A DNA stretch of 64,000 bases. Origin: Dyadobacter tibetensis Y620-1. GTDB taxonomy: Bacteria > Bacteroidota > Bacteroidia > Cytophagales > Spirosomataceae. The notes beneath the pieces were generated by a model. It was not told the origin of the DNA. It saw only the letters and a list, made by a program, of their open reading frames with translations, and ran no database searches. A program made the position numbers and the translations under genes. The DNA lies in the NCBI RefSeq assembly GCF_000566685.1, contig NZ_AZQN01000003.1:620001-684000 (forward strand), in the 5' to 3' direction. Positions 17,108 through 25,584 of this stretch are shown piece after piece; positions within the stretch are counted from its first letter, which is position 1; each line of letters opens with the position of its first letter.

Positions 17108-18397
17108 TTATTCTGTTACCTCTTCCAATTGGTAAACTCGGTTCTTAAGTTTCTCAGCAAGAGTGGTAAAAGCATTCAAGGTGTATTCAACTTCTTCCAG
17201 CGTATGGGCGGCAGTAGGGATAATACGGAGCATAATTTGACCCTTAGGCACGACCGGGTAAACCACTATCGAGCAAAATACGCCCATGTTCTCTCTCAGA
17301 TCGCGGACCATGCGGGTAACCTCAGGTACTCCTCCTTCACTATGTAGGAAAACAGGCGTTACGGGTGATTCAGTTTCTCCGATGTTGAAGCCCCGGGAAC
17401 GTAGTCCATCCTGCATGGCTCGAACATTTTCCCAAAGCTTGGTGCGTAGCTCAGGCATGGTTTTGATCATTTCCAGGCGCTTAAGTCCTCCTTCTACATA
17501 AGGCATCGGTAGGGCTTTAGCATACGTCTGTGAACGCATGTTATATTTTAGATACATGATAATTTCGGGATCGTCAGAAGCTATAAATGCACCAATAGCA
17601 GCCATCGATTTAGCGAAAGTAGAGAAGTATAAGTCCACCTCTTTCTGCACGCCCAATAATTCATGAACCCCGGCACCCGTTTCTCCCATGGTACCGAAGC
17701 CGTGGGCGTCGTCAACCAATAGGCGGAATTCATATTTCTTTTTTAGTTCAACAATAGCCTTCAAGTCTCCTACCTTGCCAGACATGCCAAATACGCCCTC
17801 AGTAATTACCAATACGCCTCCGCCTTTTTCGTTGGCTTGCTTGGTAGCACGCTTTAGGTTTTTTTCAAGGCTTTCCATGTCGTTATGGTTGAACTTATAA
17901 TACGTTCCCATTTTAGCCTTGTGAAGTCGTATTCCATCGATCAGGCAGGCATGCGACTCAGCATCATAGACAATTACATCGCGATGATCGCAGATGCATT
18001 CGATGGCTGACATTACTCCCTGATAACCATAGTTAAGCAAGAAGGCGTCCTTTTTGCCTACAAAAGTGGCCAACTCCTTTTCAAATTGCTCATGTAGGGT
18101 AGAGTTTCCCGACATCATTCGGGCTCCCATAGGATAAGCCAGGCCCCATTTGGCAGCGGCCTCAGCGTCTGCTTTTCTGATCTCGGGATGGTTGGCCAGC
18201 CCCAGATAATTATTCAAGCTCCAGTTGAGCACCTCACGACCCATGAACCTCATTTTCGGCCCCAAATCTCCTTCCAACATCGGGAAAGAAAAATAATGGT
18301 GACTATTCAGCATTTTAGCCGGGGTGCCGATCGGTCCGGAGTTGTTGTGTAGTTTCTCAAAAATATCCACTCTCGTCTTATTTATGTGGGTAATCAA
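17108..18397 (-). CDS. spt: Serine palmitoyltransferase-like PLP enzyme (alpha-oxoamine synthase)
   Basis: This 429-residue PLP-dependent alpha-oxoamine synthase condenses an amino acid with an acyl-CoA. LNWSLNNYLGLANHPEIR, YDAESHACLIDG, LLVDDAHGFGTMG (cofactor Asp and His) and the PLP lysine in STFAKSMAAIG are the family blocks. Among relatives (KBL, BioF, SPT), the N-terminal extension and the FPMLEGDLGPKMRFMGRE region fit the Bacteroidota serine palmitoyltransferase group, which makes sphingolipids, or with cysteate makes sulfonolipids. Which amino acid is used cannot be read here. The first codon is TTG at 18397; GTG at 18370 is an alternative. A -7 box at 18421-18428 lies just upstream. 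Confidence 0.82.
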   Translation of the reverse strand: MITHINKTRVDIFEKLHNNSGPIGTPAKMLNSHHYFSFPMLEGDLGPKMRFMGREVLNWSLNNYLGLANHPEIRKADAEAAAKWGLAYPMGARMMSGNSTLHEQFEKELATFVGKKDAFLLNYGYQGVMSAIECICDHRDVIVYDAESHACLIDGIRLHKAKMGTYYKFNHNDMESLEKNLKRATKQANEKGGGVLVITEGVFGMSGKVGDLKAIVELKKKYEFRLLVDDAHGFGTMGETGAGVHELLGVQKEVDLYFSTFAKSMAAIGAFIASDDPEIIMYLKYNMRSQTYAKALPMPYVEGGLKRLEMIKTMPELRTKLWENVRAMQDGLRSRGFNIGETESPVTPVFLHSEGGVPEVTRMVRDLRENMGVFCSIVVYPVVPKGQIMLRIIPTAAHTLEEVEYTLNAFTTLAEKLKNRVYQLEEVTE

Positions 18398-18420
18398 ATA
18401 TTACTTATGTTAGATAAATG

Positions 18421-18428
18421 CAAATTTA
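18421..18428 (-). promoter_or_regulatory. Candidate -7 element before the palmitoyltransferase-like gene
   Basis: On the minus strand TAAATTTG matches TAnnTTTG exactly and lies 24 bases upstream of the TTG start and 51 upstream of the GTG. No clear TTG is found at the -33 position, so it is supported by one element only. Confidence 0.35.
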
Positions 18429-18556
18429 AAAAAAAAATGATAAAGAATAATAGTATGCTATACAACAGGAACTTGTAAGATAGGGAATTAATTAAAGTGT
18501 TACATTTACAATACTGTCATTTTTTGGATGTATTCATACTTTTAGGAGAAAAACGC

Positions 18557-20059
18557 ATGAAAGAAATAAAAAAAATTCTTGTGGCAAATCGGGGTGAAAT
18601 AGCGATGCGGATCTTGCGAACGGCCCGTGAAATGAATATTGCTACCGTGGCTGTCTTCAGTGAAGCCGACCGCAGCGCCCCCCATGTACGGTTCGCCGAC
18701 CAGGCCGTATGCCTGGGAATGGCTGCCTCACAGGATTCTTATCTGAACCAGGATAAAATTCTTTCGTTCAGCAAAGAATTAGGCGTTGACGCCATTCATC
18801 CTGGCTATGGATTTCTTTCAGAGAATGCGGACTTTGCCCGTAGGGTGGAGCAGGAAGGTATCGCTTTTGTAGGCCCAAGCTGGCAGGCCATACGGACCAT
18901 GGGTAGCAAATTGGCGGCAAAGGAAGCCGCCTCCGCCTATGCCATTCCTATGGTGCCGGGCACCCTTGAGGCTGTTACAGACAGGGTGCAAGCAAAAATG
19001 ATTGCTCAAGAAATCGGCTATCCTATCCTGATCAAGGCAAGCGCCGGGGGAGGAGGCAAGGGTATGCGTATCGTAGAGCAGGAGGCTGACTTCGATGCCC
19101 AGATGGATCGTGCCGTAAGCGAGGCCGAAACCTCCTTTGGCGATGGCTCCGTTTTTATAGAAAAATATATCACTGCGCCTAAACATATAGAAATACAGAT
19201 TCTGGGCGATCAACACGGTAATATTGTTCACCTTTACGATCGGGAATGCTCCATACAGAGAAGGCATCAGAAGGTAATAGAAGAGGCTCCTTCTATTTCA
19301 ATTGACGCAAGCACCCGGGTCGAAATGGGGCGATGTGCCATCGATGTAGCCCGGTCTTGTGGGTACTATGGTGCTGGCACAGTGGAGTTTATTGTGGACA
19401 GCGACCAGAATTTTTATTTTTTGGAGATGAATACCCGTCTACAGGTGGAACATCCTGTTACTGAGTTGATTACAGGGGTGGATTTGGTGAAGCAGATGAT
19501 CCATATTGCCGAAGGCCGGGCCTTGCCTTTCGTGCAGTCGGATATTAGTATCCGGGGCCATGCCATTGAAAGTAGAGTGTACGCCGAAGATGCCAGTAAT
19601 AATTTTCTGCCCGATGTGGGTACCTTGCACACTTATAGGCCTCCCCTGGGAAATGGCGTAAGAGTGGACGATGGATTCGAACAAGGAATGCCCATTCCCA
19701 TTTACTATGATCCACTTATATCAAAATTGATCACCTATGGAACGGATAGGGAAGAGGCAATTGCCAAAATGATCCGGGCCATCGATGAATATGCTATTCA
19801 GGGCGTGCAGACAACCCTTGCTTTTTGCCGTTTTGTAATGAAACATCCTGTGTTTATAAATGGCAGTTTTGACACAAATTTTGTAGCTCAATATTTTTCG
19901 GCCCAGGAGCTCGGGAAGGAAACCTCTCAGCAAGAGGGGCTTGTGGCTGCCCTAATGGCTTGGGAGCAGCAAAAGAAGGAAGTGGATTTTCAGTCGGGTG
20001 CGGAGGAGATTCAGCTGGCTGGACCATCCAAATGGAGATCTAAAAGACGGAATCTTTAA
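18557..20059 (+). CDS. accC: Biotin carboxylase subunit of acetyl/propionyl-CoA carboxylase
   Basis: About 500 residues. This ATP-grasp enzyme carboxylates biotin on the biotin carrier protein, the first half-reaction of acetyl- or propionyl-CoA carboxylase. KILVANRGEIAMRI starts the biotin carboxylase N-domain; the glycine-rich ATP loop is KASAGGGGKGMRI near 156, and EMNTRLQVEHPVTE near 292 carries catalytic residues. The C-terminal tail of about 45 residues is an extension beyond a minimal AccC and ends with a basic segment. The open frame begins at 18497, but ATG 18557 with TAGGAGAAA upstream gives the conserved N-terminus. No accB or carboxyltransferase gene is adjacent. Confidence 0.9.
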   Translation: MKEIKKILVANRGEIAMRILRTAREMNIATVAVFSEADRSAPHVRFADQAVCLGMAASQDSYLNQDKILSFSKELGVDAIHPGYGFLSENADFARRVEQEGIAFVGPSWQAIRTMGSKLAAKEAASAYAIPMVPGTLEAVTDRVQAKMIAQEIGYPILIKASAGGGGKGMRIVEQEADFDAQMDRAVSEAETSFGDGSVFIEKYITAPKHIEIQILGDQHGNIVHLYDRECSIQRRHQKVIEEAPSISIDASTRVEMGRCAIDVARSCGYYGAGTVEFIVDSDQNFYFLEMNTRLQVEHPVTELITGVDLVKQMIHIAEGRALPFVQSDISIRGHAIESRVYAEDASNNFLPDVGTLHTYRPPLGNGVRVDDGFEQGMPIPIYYDPLISKLITYGTDREEAIAKMIRAIDEYAIQGVQTTLAFCRFVMKHPVFINGSFDTNFVAQYFSAQELGKETSQQEGLVAALMAWEQQKKEVDFQSGAEEIQLAGPSKWRSKRRNL

Positions 20060-20097
20060 TGCCATAAAAAATACTAGTATTTTAGGGAAAAAATAGC

Positions 20098-20105
20098 TAC
20101 TTTTG
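20098..20105 (+). promoter_or_regulatory. Candidate -7 element upstream of queA
   Basis: TACTTTTG is a perfect TAnnTTTG box, followed by CGG. No TTG is evident at the right distance upstream. If used, it would give a leader of about 160 bases. Confidence 0.4.
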
Positions 20106-20270
20106 CGGTCTTAATTTTAGTAGTGAAGGGTAGTGGCCAAGTTTCTGAAACCACTTTAGCATCAGTAAACTAAGGCCGAAAATTGCTTATCATACTGAGG
20201 ACTTTTATCAAACAAGCGAATGCGAACGGCGGTAGGCCGGCATTAATCAATACACTCTGAATAACCAGCT
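20106..20270 (+). other. Structured leader candidate upstream of queA
   Basis: Three potential stems lie between the -7 box and the start codon: AGTGG/CCACT (20132-20136 and 20151-20155), a weaker TTAG/CTAA, and AATGC-gaa-CGGC paired with GCCG-GCATT (20219-20230 and 20236-20244). The first stem is followed by an A-rich tail with AAACTAAGG. This is reminiscent of preQ1-I riboswitches, which control queuosine genes, but the loop does not match the consensus. It is reported as a candidate only. Confidence 0.3.
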
Positions 20271-21320
20271 ATGAAGCTATCTGAATTTAAATTTGATCTC
20301 CCACAAAGTCTTATTGCCTTGCATCCTGCCGAACGTGGTGAGTCGCGCCTGATGGTAGTACACCGTAAAACAGGGGAGATCGAGCATAAAACATTCGCAG
20401 ATCTTATTAATTATTTCGATGACGGCGACGTCATGGCCATTAATGATACCAGAGTTTTCCCTGCCCGTCTGTTTGGTCAGAAGGAGAAAACAGGTGCGAA
20501 AATTGAAGTATTCTTATTAAGAGAATTAAATCGCGAAATGCGATTATGGGACGTATTGGTAGACCCAGCTCGTAAAATACGGGTAGGAAACAAACTCTAT
20601 TTTGGAGATAGCGACCTTGTGGCCGAGGTAATTGACAATACTACCTCCCGCGGCCGTACCATTCGCTTCCTTTATGATGGGGACAACGACGCCTTTATGA
20701 AATTGGTCGATGAATTAGGTGAAACCCCACTTCCTCCAGAAATTATCACCAGAAGAAAAGTGGAAAATGCAGACAGAGAGCGTTTTCAAACCATTTATGC
20801 TCAACATACAGGGGCTGTAGCAGCACCTACTGCTGGTATGCATTTCACAAAAGCGATGATGAAACGCCTGGAAATAAAAGGGGTTGGATTCGCTCCCGTT
20901 ACCCTACACGTAGGTCTGGGTACCTTTCGGAATGTGGATGTAGAAGACCTTACCAAGCACAAAACGGATTCGGAAAATTATCATATTTCTGCCGAAAGTG
21001 CAGCCATCGTTAATAAGGCAATAGATGCTGGAAAGCGAGTATGTGCCGTTGGTACTACCTCCTTAAAGGCAATAGAGTCGTCGGTATCGGCGAGCGGACA
21101 TTTGAAAGAAGTGGAAGGGTGGACCGACAGGTTTGTTTTTCCTCCCTACGATTTCAAAATCGCTAATGCCATGATCTCTAACTTCCAACTTCCCGAATCT
21201 ATTCTGCTGATGTCGGCTTGTGCCTTCGGTGGATACGATCTGGTGATGAAGGCCTATGAAATTGCGATTAAAGAAAAATATAAATTCTTTACCTACGGCG
21301 ATGCCATGTTGATCATTTAA
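20271..21320 (+). CDS. queA: tRNA preQ1(34) S-adenosylmethionine ribosyltransferase-isomerase
   Basis: This 349-residue enzyme adds the ribosyl group of S-adenosylmethionine to preQ1 in tRNA and isomerises it to epoxyqueuosine, a step in making the queuosine wobble base. Signatures include [21 protein letters not shown] at the start (split here in reading), [22 protein letters not shown] near 184 and [11 protein letters not shown] near 212, then [11 protein letters not shown] at the C-terminus. Length is normal for the family. It is terminated by a hairpin before ispD. The long leader may be regulatory. Confidence 0.95.
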   Translation: MKLSEFKFDLPQSLIALHPAERGESRLMVVHRKTGEIEHKTFADLINYFDDGDVMAINDTRVFPARLFGQKEKTGAKIEVFLLRELNREMRLWDVLVDPARKIRVGNKLYFGDSDLVAEVIDNTTSRGRTIRFLYDGDNDAFMKLVDELGETPLPPEIITRRKVENADRERFQTIYAQHTGAVAAPTAGMHFTKAMMKRLEIKGVGFAPVTLHVGLGTFRNVDVEDLTKHKTDSENYHISAESAAIVNKAIDAGKRVCAVGTTSLKAIESSVSASGHLKEVEGWTDRFVFPPYDFKIANAMISNFQLPESILLMSACAFGGYDLVMKAYEIAIKEKYKFFTYGDAMLII

Positions 21321-21335
21321 TAGAATTTTTTAGTG

Positions 21336-21393
21336 AAAAGGGTCATATGGAAAATGAATGGCAATCGCTGTTCCTTCTGTATGACCCTTTTTT
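21336..21393 (+). terminator. Terminator between queA and ispD
   Basis: AAAAGGGTCATA (21336-21347) pairs with TATGACCCTTTT (21380-21391) and a T run continues. The loop is long (32 bases) with some extra internal pairing. It ends only 13 bases before the ispD start, so ispD may depend on read-through or a promoter inside this stem region. Confidence 0.65.
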
Positions 21394-21405
21394 CTTGCTC
21401 CTACC

Positions 21406-22074
21406 ATGAAAAAGTTTGCCATTATTGTCGCCGGAGGTAGCGGAAGCCGAATGAAAAGCGAGCTGCCCAAACAGTTTATTGCCGTCAATAGGCTGCCTAT
21501 TCTCATGCATACCCTGCAGGCATTTCATTCCTATTCATCCCAGGTAACATTGATACTCGTGCTTCCTGCCGCGCACCTGGATTTTTGGAAATCCCTATGT
21601 GTGCAACATAGCTTCCTGCTAAGCCATCGGCTGGTAGCCGGTGGAGAGACCCGTTTTCATTCAGTAAAAAATGGCTTGGCTGCGATAGACGATTCCCAGG
21701 GTCTGGTGGCAGTGCACGATGGGGTTCGCCCTGTTATCTCTGCAGAAATCATTTCGCAGGGCTATATCACGGCGGAGCGAGCCGGTACTGCCGTTACCAG
21801 CGTCCCCCTTAAAGACTCCATCCGGATGGTGAAATCGGAAGGGGGCAACCAAGCGCTAGATCGCAGTAACTTCCTACTTATTCAAACCCCGCAGACCTTT
21901 CGCCTCGACTGGATGCGCAACGCTTTCGCTCAACCCTATCAGCAGCATTATACCGACTGCGCCAGCGTACTGGAAGCAGCAGGCCATTGTATAGAGCTAA
22001 TTCCAGGAGCTTACGAAAATATTAAAATAACAACTCCCGAAGATCTCGAATGGGCCAGCGTGTTCTTGAAGTAA
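21406..22074 (+). CDS. ispD: 2-C-methyl-D-erythritol 4-phosphate cytidylyltransferase
   Basis: A 222-residue enzyme that makes CDP-methylerythritol in the non-mevalonate isoprenoid pathway. The nucleotide-binding opening FAIIVAGGSGSRMKSELPKQ, the VHDGVRPVIS motif near 105, DSIRMVK in the middle and the C-terminal TPQTFRLDWM and YENIKITTPEDL are the IspD signature blocks. Length is normal. It follows queA within 85 bases but behind a terminator-like stem. Confidence 0.93.
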   Translation: MKKFAIIVAGGSGSRMKSELPKQFIAVNRLPILMHTLQAFHSYSSQVTLILVLPAAHLDFWKSLCVQHSFLLSHRLVAGGETRFHSVKNGLAAIDDSQGLVAVHDGVRPVISAEIISQGYITAERAGTAVTSVPLKDSIRMVKSEGGNQALDRSNFLLIQTPQTFRLDWMRNAFAQPYQQHYTDCASVLEAAGHCIELIPGAYENIKITTPEDLEWASVFLK

Positions 22075-22546
22075 GACTCTTCTGTTTGTATTTTTATAAT
22101 TAATTTGGTCCTTGCCTAATTTTTTTAAGCCATCCAAAGGCATTTTTGTAGGAATGTTTCTTTGCCTGGCAACTTAAGTTATCACGAACACTTTAACGTA
22201 ATCGCAGCCCTTGGTAGCGAGTTAACAGTCCTTTGGTTGATTAGCGAAGCGCACTATTTTCTCCCCATAATAATTGGACAAAAGATCTCTGGCCATTTAA
22301 ATTCACAAGGTAATTCTAATACATATATAAGGTGGAAAACAATATCATATGAAAATCATAACAGGAAGCTACAACGGCCTGGTTCTGGGGTATATCGCCT
22401 GTAAAACCAGGCCCTAGCCTCATTTGTTCGATAGCTAAATCCGAAGAGCGATTCTATAACTGCGCTTATCACTCATTATTTTATTAAGAAATACTTTTTT
22501 GTCATATGACAAATGATTACTTTTTTAGAATATCAACCTTAGGGGC
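22075..22546. other. AT-rich intergenic region between ispD and the Crp/Fnr gene
   Basis: 472 bases without a convincing gene. An 80-codon frame (22162-22404) has no protein-like composition. A 22-codon frame (22349-22417, MKIITGSYNGLVLGYIACK then TRP) overlaps a perfect inverted repeat GGCCTGGTT/AACCAGGCC (22376-22384 and 22405-22413). The right end carries the palindromic operator before the Crp/Fnr gene. The region looks more AT-rich than the genes to its left. Confidence 0.35.
22498..22513. promoter_or_regulatory. Palindromic operator candidate upstream of the Crp/Fnr gene
   Basis: TTTGTCATATGACAAA is a perfect 16-base palindrome ending 33 bases before the regulator ATG. The half-site spacing TTGTC-N4-GACAA matches the TTGAT-N4-ATCAA layout used by Fnr-type proteins. 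A one-base variant lies upstream of the next gene (23121-23136), which supports a shared binding site and autoregulation. Confidence 0.55.
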
Positions 22547-23113
22547 ATGGAAAAATTAATAGACTTTTTGCTGGAATTTGGACATCTTAACCAGCAGCAA
22601 ATAGATTTGATTAAAAGAAAGGCTTCCCCACTCGTTTTGGAGAAGGGGACTTATTTTTCTGAAGCTGGAAAAATTCCCAAACGTGTGGCATTTATCCAAA
22701 CCGGGATTTTAAGGGTGTGTTACTATAACAGTAAGGGAGATGAAATAACCAAGTATTTTATTGAGGAAAATAATTTTGCTGTAGATATCAATTCCTATAC
22801 ACAGAAGATTCCATCTTCAGAATATGTACAAGCCGTAACAGATTGTACCTTATTAGTATTTAGCAAGGAGTCTTTTGACGAGCTTTTTAACACCATTATA
22901 GCATGGGAAGGTATCATCAATAAAATAACTGAAAAGGCTTTGATTGAGAAGCTGAACAAGTTGAGTCCAATGTTAGCCGAAGATGCTTCAACTAGATATC
23001 TTACTTTTCTGGAAAAATTTCCAGGGTTAGCCAATAGGATACCACTTTCATACTTAGCTTCTTATTTGGGAATCACACAGTCTTCATTGAGCAGGATAAG
23101 ACGGAATATTTAA
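22547..23113 (+). CDS. Crp/Fnr family transcriptional regulator
   Basis: This 188-residue protein has an N-terminal cyclic-nucleotide-binding-like beta-roll (about 20-110: VLEKGTYFSEAGKIPKRVAFIQTGILRVCYYN) and a C-terminal helix-turn-helix (IPLSYLASYLGITQSSLSRIRR, in two parts around 160-187). It has no cysteine set for an Fe-S cluster and no obvious haem ligand, and the cAMP-binding Arg/Glu signature is not evident, so the effector is unknown. It is flanked by matching palindromes before itself and before the downstream short-chain dehydrogenase, so it probably controls both. Confidence 0.88.
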   Translation: MEKLIDFLLEFGHLNQQQIDLIKRKASPLVLEKGTYFSEAGKIPKRVAFIQTGILRVCYYNSKGDEITKYFIEENNFAVDINSYTQKIPSSEYVQAVTDCTLLVFSKESFDELFNTIIAWEGIINKITEKALIEKLNKLSPMLAEDASTRYLTFLEKFPGLANRIPLSYLASYLGITQSSLSRIRRNI

Positions 23114-23120
23114 GGTGCTA

Positions 23121-23136
23121 TTTGCCATATGACAAA
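23121..23136. promoter_or_regulatory. Second operator candidate, upstream of the short-chain dehydrogenase
   Basis: TTTGCCATATGACAAA is the same 16 bases as at 22498-22513 except for one C in place of T, and both continue with TGA on the right. It lies 53 bases before the dehydrogenase ATG and just after the regulator stop, a place where a regulator-bound operator would act. Confidence 0.55.
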
Positions 23137-23189
23137 TGAAATGGTTACGATAAAAATGATTTTTGTGTTATCACTAAATCATAATTAAA

Positions 23190-24128
23190 ATGGAAACTAT
23201 TATCATCACAGGCGCTACAAGTGGAATAGGATTTCAATGTGCCGTAGAATTGGCCCGTCGGGCTCCTGACCATCGCATTATAATACCCGCTAGAAATCTC
23301 TATAAGGCAGAAGCTATACTCGAAAAGATTAAGCTTAGAACAGGACATCAACACTTGAAAGCCATGGTCATGGACCTTGGCTCCCTAGATTCCATTCATC
23401 AGTTTGTGGAAACCTTCAAAAAGGAAAAATTGGGACGGATTTCAATATTGATCAATAACGCTGGAATACAAAATATTGGCCAGACCACTTACACTTCCGA
23501 TGGTTTTGAGGAGACCTTCGGGGTGAACCATTTGGGGGCTTTTGCATTAACTATAGCGCTGCTCCCCTTTCTCAAATCTGATGGGCATATTCTCTTTACA
23601 TCGAGTGAGACCCACGATCCCGCACTAAAAACGCCAATAGAACCACCTGTTTATACCAGTGCAATGGAGATCGCCTACCCTAAAGAATCTTCAGAAAAAA
23701 TGATTACCATAGGGCACCGGCGATATTCAACTTCAAAACTATGCAATATTATGACTGTATATGCCTTACAGAAAAAGTTGGCAGGGACTCAAATAAGGGT
23801 AAATGCATATGACCCGGGTATGACTCCCGGCACTGGGCTTTCTAAGTCATACTCTATATTTATGAGATTTCTATGGAAGAATATTTTACCCGTATTGACA
23901 CTTTTCAAAAAGAATGTCCATACACCTTCACAAGCGGGGAAAAACCTGGCTGTCTTAGCTATTTCAGAGAAATACCAACATCTGAAAGGAATCTACTTCT
24001 CTAATGGACAGGTGGTTAGGAGTTCAAAAGACTCCTATAATGAATGCTTTCAAAACGATTTATGGACTCAAAGTCTTGCTTTGACTCAACAAAATTTCGT
24101 TGAACATTTCTCTCCTAATCTTTCATAG
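23190..24128 (+). CDS. Short-chain dehydrogenase/reductase (SDR)
   Basis: A 312-residue NAD(P)-dependent SDR. The cofactor loop TGATSGIG (7-14), the NNAG motif near 92, the Ser of FTSSETHD near 136 and the catalytic YSTSK (Tyr-xxx-Lys near 175) are intact. The extra central segment (about 145-170) and the length resemble retinol dehydrogenase/WW-domain oxidoreductase-like members. The substrate is unknown. It is the likely target of the Crp/Fnr regulator upstream. Confidence 0.9.
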   Translation: METIIITGATSGIGFQCAVELARRAPDHRIIIPARNLYKAEAILEKIKLRTGHQHLKAMVMDLGSLDSIHQFVETFKKEKLGRISILINNAGIQNIGQTTYTSDGFEETFGVNHLGAFALTIALLPFLKSDGHILFTSSETHDPALKTPIEPPVYTSAMEIAYPKESSEKMITIGHRRYSTSKLCNIMTVYALQKKLAGTQIRVNAYDPGMTPGTGLSKSYSIFMRFLWKNILPVLTLFKKNVHTPSQAGKNLAVLAISEKYQHLKGIYFSNGQVVRSSKDSYNECFQNDLWTQSLALTQQNFVEHFSPNLS

Positions 24129-24768
24129 GGCTAATTTTTTTGTGCCTTGGAAGAGTCAATTTCTAAGGCACAAAAATCTATCGGGGCTTCTGGGTGAAGC
24201 CCTGCTGAACATGTCCGACTTCTCTTATAAAAGTTAGCTTTCAAGTCCCAACTCTGAAATAAATTACTAGAATCCGTGACAGTAATGGGACATTTGGCGG
24301 AAGCCAATATGGGGTGAGGAACTGAAGACCTTTGCTCCAATTCACAGAATTTCTTTTGAAAGTTTCATTAAATTTGATTATTTTGTTAAATATTCATGAT
24401 TGTATGCGGGGCTGTACATTTATAAATCGGCCCTGAATGCATTGGAATATGTCAAATTTCGCACAGCTCTATGACCTTGATTATAGACTCATTGCGATAA
24501 CACACCCTTATATTCGTGAATTCGGCCTTTTGTAGGAAAGGTTAGACCATGGTTGCTTTCAGGATACAATCGGGTAACTTGAAAATTATAGCAAACAAGA
24601 GGTCTGGCAGGAATAATAATAACGTTTAATTAATAAATTTGGAGGGTATGTTTCATCGTAGTGGCATCCAGATAGAAAATAGCTTGTTGGATCACGTTAG
24701 GATATGCAGTTGGTAACTAGAAGAAAGTCTGTCTAGCGTAAATAGTCATAGTATAGCATTTTAGTAAA
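24129..24768. other. 640-base gap before the sigma factor gene
   Basis: No gene is supported. A long imperfect hairpin TTTTTGTGCCTT/AAGGCACAAAAA sits at about 24136-24176 and a smaller GGGCTTC/GAAGCCC at 24184-24202. The first has T on its 5' and A on its 3' side, so it is not an intrinsic terminator in either direction. A 69-codon minus frame (24131-24340) covers them but has no recognisable content. A 22-codon frame (24648-24716) follows a GGAGG sequence. Confidence 0.35.
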
Positions 24769-25374
24769 TTGGAAAAGGGTAGGCAATTCTCTGAGCATAA
24801 CGAAGATGTCTGGAAACGCTTCAAAGCGGGTGACCAGGAGGCCTTTACTACCCTATACAATTTGCATGTGGACAGTGTGTTCAATTACGGCCTAAAATTC
24901 TGCAATGATAGTGATACTGTCAAAGATGCCATTCAGGAAATCTTTGTAGACTTGTATCTCACCAGAGAAAACAATAAAAGCTCATACCAACACCTCAAAT
25001 TTTACCTATTCCTAAGCTTAAAAAGAAACCTCATTAAAAAAATGAAATATCGCCGACGTTTCGACGATTGGAACGACCAGGGCGAGCTCGTTGCTGGTAT
25101 GGAATTTAGTATAGAGTATCAATTCATTGAGCGCGAAACCAATGAGGAAATCAACAAAAAAGTAAAGGACGTATTAGATGCCTTACCGGCCAAACAGAAA
25201 GAGGCCATTTATTTACGGTGTAATGAATCGCTAGACTACGCAGAAATTGCAACCATCATGGACATTAGCATCGAATCGGTGAGAAAACAATTTTATAGAG
25301 GGATTAAAGCCATCCGGGAGAATTTGGGTGTTCTAGAACTAGGACCTTGGCTGATTGCCTGTCTGATGATTTAG
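24769..25374 (+). CDS. ECF-type RNA polymerase sigma factor
   Basis: This 201-residue sigma factor belongs to the FecI-like ECF group that drives PUL expression in Bacteroidota. Region 2 is FKAGDQEAFTTLYNLHVDSVFNY (split in reading) with DAIQEIFVDLYL, and region 4 is ALPAKQKEAIYLRC with the recognition helix YAEIATIMDISIESVRKQ. The only start codon after the in-frame stop at 24754 is TTG at 24769. Its partner FecR gene lies about 490 bases further on, separated by a degenerate ORF, unlike the tight sigma-FecR arrangement usually seen. Confidence 0.9.
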   Translation: MEKGRQFSEHNEDVWKRFKAGDQEAFTTLYNLHVDSVFNYGLKFCNDSDTVKDAIQEIFVDLYLTRENNKSSYQHLKFYLFLSLKRNLIKKMKYRRRFDDWNDQGELVAGMEFSIEYQFIERETNEEINKKVKDVLDALPAKQKEAIYLRCNESLDYAEIATIMDISIESVRKQFYRGIKAIRENLGVLELGPWLIACLMI

Positions 25375-25584
25375 AACCGGTTTGGGGTAGCAGAATATAA
25401 ATCCCTATGAATTCTGGAAAAGAATGGGCAGTCAGTTGGCGAATATAATATTCCTTCCATTGGAATTTTTGAAATATTTGATTCCTGATCTTAAGGATAT
25501 TAGCCTCCCTGGTATCCCATCCACACCGGAGGTCCGGAGAAAGTAGAATTGCGGTTATAAACTATTATCAAGCCAAAAATTAAT

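Noticed and set aside
18818..19267. 149-codon minus-strand frame inside accC
   Set aside because: It is antisense to a strongly supported biotin carboxylase gene and has no recognisable domain.
20106..20170. preQ1-I riboswitch upstream of queA
   Set aside because: The AGTGG/CCACT stem and AAACTAAGG tail recall it, but the loop is too long and lacks the consensus sequence, so only a generic structured leader is claimed.
22162..22404. 80-codon plus-strand frame between ispD and the Crp/Fnr gene
   Set aside because: Composition is not protein-like, no family feature is visible, and it overlaps an inverted repeat; kept only as part of the gap description.
24131..24340. 69-codon minus-strand frame and a hairpin that looked like a terminator
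   Set aside because: The frame has no recognised content, and the hairpin has T before and A after the stem on both strands, the opposite of an intrinsic terminator.
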